DNA from: Opisthocomus hoazin
Taxonomy: Eukaryota > Chordata > Aves > Opisthocomiformes > Opisthocomidae
DNA: 64,000 nucleotides
Assembly (NCBI RefSeq): GCF_030867145.1
Contig: NC_134419.1
Span: 7,591,501-7,655,500, forward strand
Direction of reading: 5' to 3'
In this document: positions 61,901 through 64,000 of the stretch, piece by piece
Numbering within the stretch: position 1 is the first letter of the stretch
Layout: each line of letters begins with the position of its first letter
Notes under the pieces: generated by a model
Told to the model about the DNA's origin: nothing
Database searches by the model: none
What the model saw: only the letters and a program-made list of their open reading frames with translations
Position numbers and translations under genes: made by a program

Positions 61901-63469
61901 AAAGATTATTTCCTTTGGATATCTTACTGTTTTTTGAGATGGTTCCTGCGTAGCCTCTGTGCCGTTACTTAGGATCCGTGTGTAATTCGTGATGCACACA
62001 GCTATTTGGTTTTTTTTACTGCCCTTAAACTAGTACCATTGCTAACGGGAGGAATCTTAGGCAGTGTGACAGCCGTTCAGAGGGGAAGTGCTCCCAGAAT
62101 CCCAGTGACTCATCCTTTGGAATATCGGTCCTGATAGAGTTAGTGGGGTTTTTAAATTTATTTTTTTTTTGGTTCCAAGTCTTAATTCGTCACAGTGAGT
62201 GGAAGGGCAGCCTTGAAAGTTGTGGTACAGTGTCTGCCTGAGAAGGATACATTTAACCCAGTCCAGGGTATTCAGTCAAGTACGTAGCAGCTGAGTATTC
62301 TTGATGCTGTAAAATATCTCAGGAGGCAAGCAGACTCCACTGTGAACTTAAATTTGATCAAAATACATTCCTGTGATGATGCCAAGGACAAGTGTTTGCA
62401 CATTTTACGAAGTATTACCTAAATTTTACTTTACTGGGCCAAATCCAGCTTTTATTTGCAGATTAGTCCAGCTTTTAGATGTTTGGAAGCGTGAAAGAAT
62501 AAAAAAATATAATTGCAATCTGTCATAACAGCTCAGTGTAGGGGAAACACAGAAATTGGGAATTCTGTAGAACAACATCTCATACAAAGAAGATAAATGG
62601 ATGCTGTTGGTGATTTCTCCTCGTTCAAGCACTTGTGGATGTAAACAATTTGAAAGACATCACCACTCAATAATCTTTAGCTTGATGGGTCCTGTAGCCA
62701 CGGAACTCTGTCAGCCATGTATTACTGTTAACCTTTTGCTTCAACAAGTTCAGTGCATCATTAAAAAAAACTCAACAAATAAAATAGATGTGTTAGATTC
62801 TCTGGCAGCCTTCTGCAGAGTCTCCACTCGCTGCAGGCCTGTCCCTTTCCATTACTCTGCTCTCTGTGGGTGAAGGAGAAGACGTGTGGCTGGATGACAG
62901 CGCTGACTTTCAGAGCAGATAATAAAATTGTAATGGATACAGAAACTTATGTTTCGGGACATGTATCAACAAGTTGTTGCCTGGAGTTAGGAAGAAACTT
63001 TCCCCGTGGTCATGTTGTTGTTAATGAGCAACCGAGGATTTCCTCTGAAGCATCTGATACTGGTCCCAGTTAAAGCCAGGAACCAGCTTAGGTGGATCAC
63101 TTGTCTGGTCTGGTATGATCGTTCTTAGGATGTAAAGGTGGATAATCCTGCACCCGTTAGAGTGTCCTATCTGTTCGTTCTGTGCGCTCTGTGCAGCAGG
63201 GAAGCCCTGCCCTTTGATGGTATCACAGAACTGGCTTTTATCTTTCCTTGAGACAGTATAGTCAAGAATTGCATCATTTCTAGTAAGACAGCCAACTTCA
63301 TAAACTAAGAGAATAGATGTTGAGTTTAATTACTGAGTTTTTGCCCTAGCTTAATAGACACTGAAGGAAAGTATATGGATTTTTGTGTTTTGTAGGTGGG
63401 CACAATTCTTTATTCACCCACTAATGATCAGGGATGCAATAGACCGAGAAGTCGAGGCTGTAGACAGTG
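55718..63469 (+). CDS. NRDC: NRDC, nardilysin (first five coding exons; partial at the 3' end)
   Basis: The spliced partial coding sequence is join(55718-55914, 60374-60689, 60880-60961, 61593-61746, 63396-63469), all with GT-AG junctions and consistent phases. Nardilysin is an M16 zinc metallopeptidase that cleaves on the N-terminal side of Arg in dibasic sites and acts as an enhancer of ectodomain shedding and as a transcriptional cofactor. Counting from the ATG at 55718, the sequence shows MPGRNKA, a conserved DPDIVKSPSDPKQYRYIKLQNG, a Glu/Asp-rich domain specific to nardilysin (about residues 95-165), and the inverted zinc motif HFLEH (194-198). Next come MGSLKYPDENGFDAFLKKHGG and the helix REVEAVDS. 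The remainder of the roughly 1150-residue protein lies beyond the window. An upstream in-frame ATG at 55580 would add 46 residues. Confidence 0.96.
55932..55958 (+). repeat. G-quadruplex candidate at the start of NRDC intron 1
   Basis: Four G-runs (GGG-C-GGG-CTCGA-GGG-AGGC-GGG, then A-GGGG) fit the quadruplex rule with loops of one to five bases. It begins 18 bases after the exon 1 donor, on the transcribed RNA sense strand. Confidence 0.55.
59673..59770. repeat. AT/CA-rich microsatellite
   Basis: An (AT)n run of about 14 bases is followed by interrupted ACATATATGTGCACACACATATG-like alternating purine-pyrimidine sequence. Alternating tracts of this kind are commonly length-variable. Confidence 0.8.
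60374..60689 (+). CDS. NRDC: NRDC coding exon 2 (acidic domain)
   Basis: After acceptor CAG (60371-60373) the exon completes Arg66 and encodes YIKLQNGLCALLISDL, then a long Asp/Glu-rich stretch including DSGAEIED, and ends in a Lys/Arg-rich segment and TEKQ before donor GTATGT (60690). The length is 105 codons, phase 0. The acidic domain is the hallmark that separates nardilysin from insulysin; it binds polyamines and regulates activity and partner binding. Its exact length and composition differ from mammals while DSGAEIED and ELEEL are kept. Confidence 0.96.
60690..60879 (+). other. NRDC: NRDC intron 2, 190 bp
   Basis: A very short GT-AG intron (GTATGT; TTTTCTCTAG). Nothing else was seen in it. 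Confidence 0.95.
60880..60961 (+). CDS. NRDC: NRDC coding exon 3 (zinc motif HFLEH)
   Basis: The exon encodes SAAALCVAVGSFSDPEDLPG followed by LAHFLEH and the first base of the next Met codon, with donor GTATGT at 60962. HFLEH (60946-60960) is the inverted HxxEH motif of M16 peptidases: the two His residues bind zinc and Glu is the catalytic base. All three are intact, so the encoded peptidase should be active. Confidence 0.97.
60962..61592 (+). other. NRDC: NRDC intron 3, about 0.6 kb
   Basis: A GT-AG intron (GTATGT; TTTCTGTTCCAG). No other feature was recognised. Confidence 0.93.
61593..61746 (+). CDS. NRDC: NRDC coding exon 4
   Basis: Beginning inside the Met codon (A|TG), the exon encodes VFMGSLKYPDENGFDAFLKK, then HGGSDNASTDCERTVFQFDV and QRKYFKEALDR, with donor GTATCT splitting the last Arg codon AG|G. 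It forms part of the N-terminal M16 fold next to the active site (the FMG...YP.EN.F..FL..HGG.SNA-type block). The sequence is almost unchanged from mammals. Confidence 0.97.
61747..63395 (+). other. NRDC: NRDC intron 4, about 1.6 kb
   Basis: A GT-AG intron (GTATCT; TTTTGTAG). No repeat family or coding sequence was recognised; the open frames at 62601-63073 lack similarity to anything I know. Confidence 0.9.
63396..63469 (+). CDS. NRDC: NRDC coding exon 5
   Basis: The exon encodes WAQFFIHPLMIRDAIDREVE followed by AVDS and the first base of the next codon, with donor GTAAGT at 63470. The REVEAVDS helix precedes the third zinc ligand of M16 enzymes (the Glu after DS). That codon is split: its first base G is here and the other two lie in the next exon, outside the window. 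Confidence 0.96.
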
Positions 63470-64000
63470 GTAAGTAAGAGTATCTTTTCCTGTGGGGTTA
63501 GTCCATCTTCTTTGTTACAAAATATGTTTTGTTTCACTCTGTTTGTTGGTTTCCATTTTGAACTGCCCTGCTGAGAACTTCGGTCAAGTTCACCTAGCTT
63601 GACAGAGAGATTAAACTCTTCGATTTAAGTTTACTGGCTATCAATGGCTGTCAGAGGAGAAGGACTGAATGCAGTGGCACCACTGCAGGAGTTTACCGTC
63701 TCATTTCTTGAATTAGAAATTAATAATTTTAAGTGGTTTGGCAGTAACTGGTAGGGCAATTACGTGAACATGTGGATGCTCTGCAGGGACTGGAACATCT
63801 CCCCTACGAGGAGAGGCTGAGGGAGCTGGGCTTGTTCAGCCTGAAGAAGAGAAGGCTGCGAGGGGACCTTATAAATGCTTACAAATATCTGAAGGGTGGG
63901 TGTCAGGAGGATGGGGCCAAGCTCTTTTCAGTGGTGCCCAGTGACAGGACAAGTGGCAATGGGCACAAACTGAAGCACAGGAAGTTCCGTCTGAACATGA
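63470..64000 (+). other. NRDC: NRDC intron 5 (5' part)
   Basis: Intron sequence starts at donor GTAAGT and runs to the window edge. It holds the CR1 fragment from about 63784. Confidence 0.9.
63784..64000 (+). mobile_element. CR1 LINE fragment, cut by the window edge
   Basis: The segment contains GGAGAGGCTGAGGGAGCTGG, then CTTGTTCAGCCTGAAGAAG, GGGGACCTTATAAATGC, TATCTGAAGGGTGGGTGTCA, AGTGACAGGACAAG and AAACTGAAGCACAGGAAGTT, in the order expected for the 3' region of a bird CR1 element in sense orientation. The good preservation suggests a fairly young copy. The 3' tail with octamer repeats should lie a few hundred bases beyond 64000. No intact reverse transcriptase frame is present. Confidence 0.93.

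Noticed and set aside
55915..64000. A microRNA known from the mammalian NRDC locus (miR-761)
   Set aside because: I looked for its core sequence in the introns in view and did not see it; it may lie in a later intron or be absent in birds.
1..64000. CRISPR arrays, tRNA or rRNA genes, bacterial-type operons
   Set aside because: No spaced direct repeats, cloverleaf sequences or rRNA blocks were seen; exon-intron structure and CR1 repeats show this is animal nuclear DNA.

Overview
The window is vertebrate nuclear DNA, almost certainly from a bird. It holds two multi-exon genes with GT-AG introns, two CR1 retrotransposon fragments whose 3' ends carry the avian-type octamer tail (ATTCTGTG repeats), and one retroviral LTR with compact TATA and AATAAA signals. 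No bacterial-style operons, CRISPR arrays or tRNA/rRNA genes were found. Nearly all short open frames in the introns look like chance frames.

Positions 1-51271 hold RAB3B on the + strand. The whole 219-residue coding sequence is present in four coding exons: 5443-5670, 39444-39562, 47398-47522 and 51084-51271. An acceptor AG lies immediately before the ATG, so the 5' UTR exon and promoter must lie upstream; no convincing exon 1 or CpG island was found in 1-5442. Intron 2 is about 33.8 kb and holds an endogenous retroviral LTR (8103-8483), a CR1 tail (16894-17047), a 28-bp perfect palindrome, RFX X-box-like sites and low-complexity tracts. The 3' UTR follows 51271, with a plausible poly(A) site near 53292.

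Positions 51272-55200 are the 3' UTR and intergenic space. They include an isolated CpG-dense patch (about 51965-52260) and a 50-bp-period minisatellite (54841-54990).

Positions 55040-56350 are a CpG island promoter with four CCAAT boxes, a TATA-like box, a CRE-like site, ETS sites and an NRF1 palindrome. It drives NRDC (nardilysin, M16 metalloprotease) on the + strand. The first five coding exons are in the window (55718-55914, 60374-60689, 60880-60961, 61593-61746, 63396-63469); the rest lies beyond 64000. The exons encode the acidic domain, the inverted zinc motif HFLEH and the start of the helix carrying the third zinc ligand. A sense CR1 fragment runs off the right edge.

RAB3B followed head-to-tail by NRDC is the gene order I recall from the human 1p32 region, so this is a conserved syntenic block. 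The two proteins are not known to share a pathway: RAB3B is a synaptic/secretory vesicle GTPase, and NRDC is a dibasic-site peptidase and cofactor. I found no evidence of a wholly new system. The points most worth a second look are the alternative N-terminus and overlapping upstream frame of NRDC, the isolated CpG patch, the inverted X-box pair and the large palindrome.
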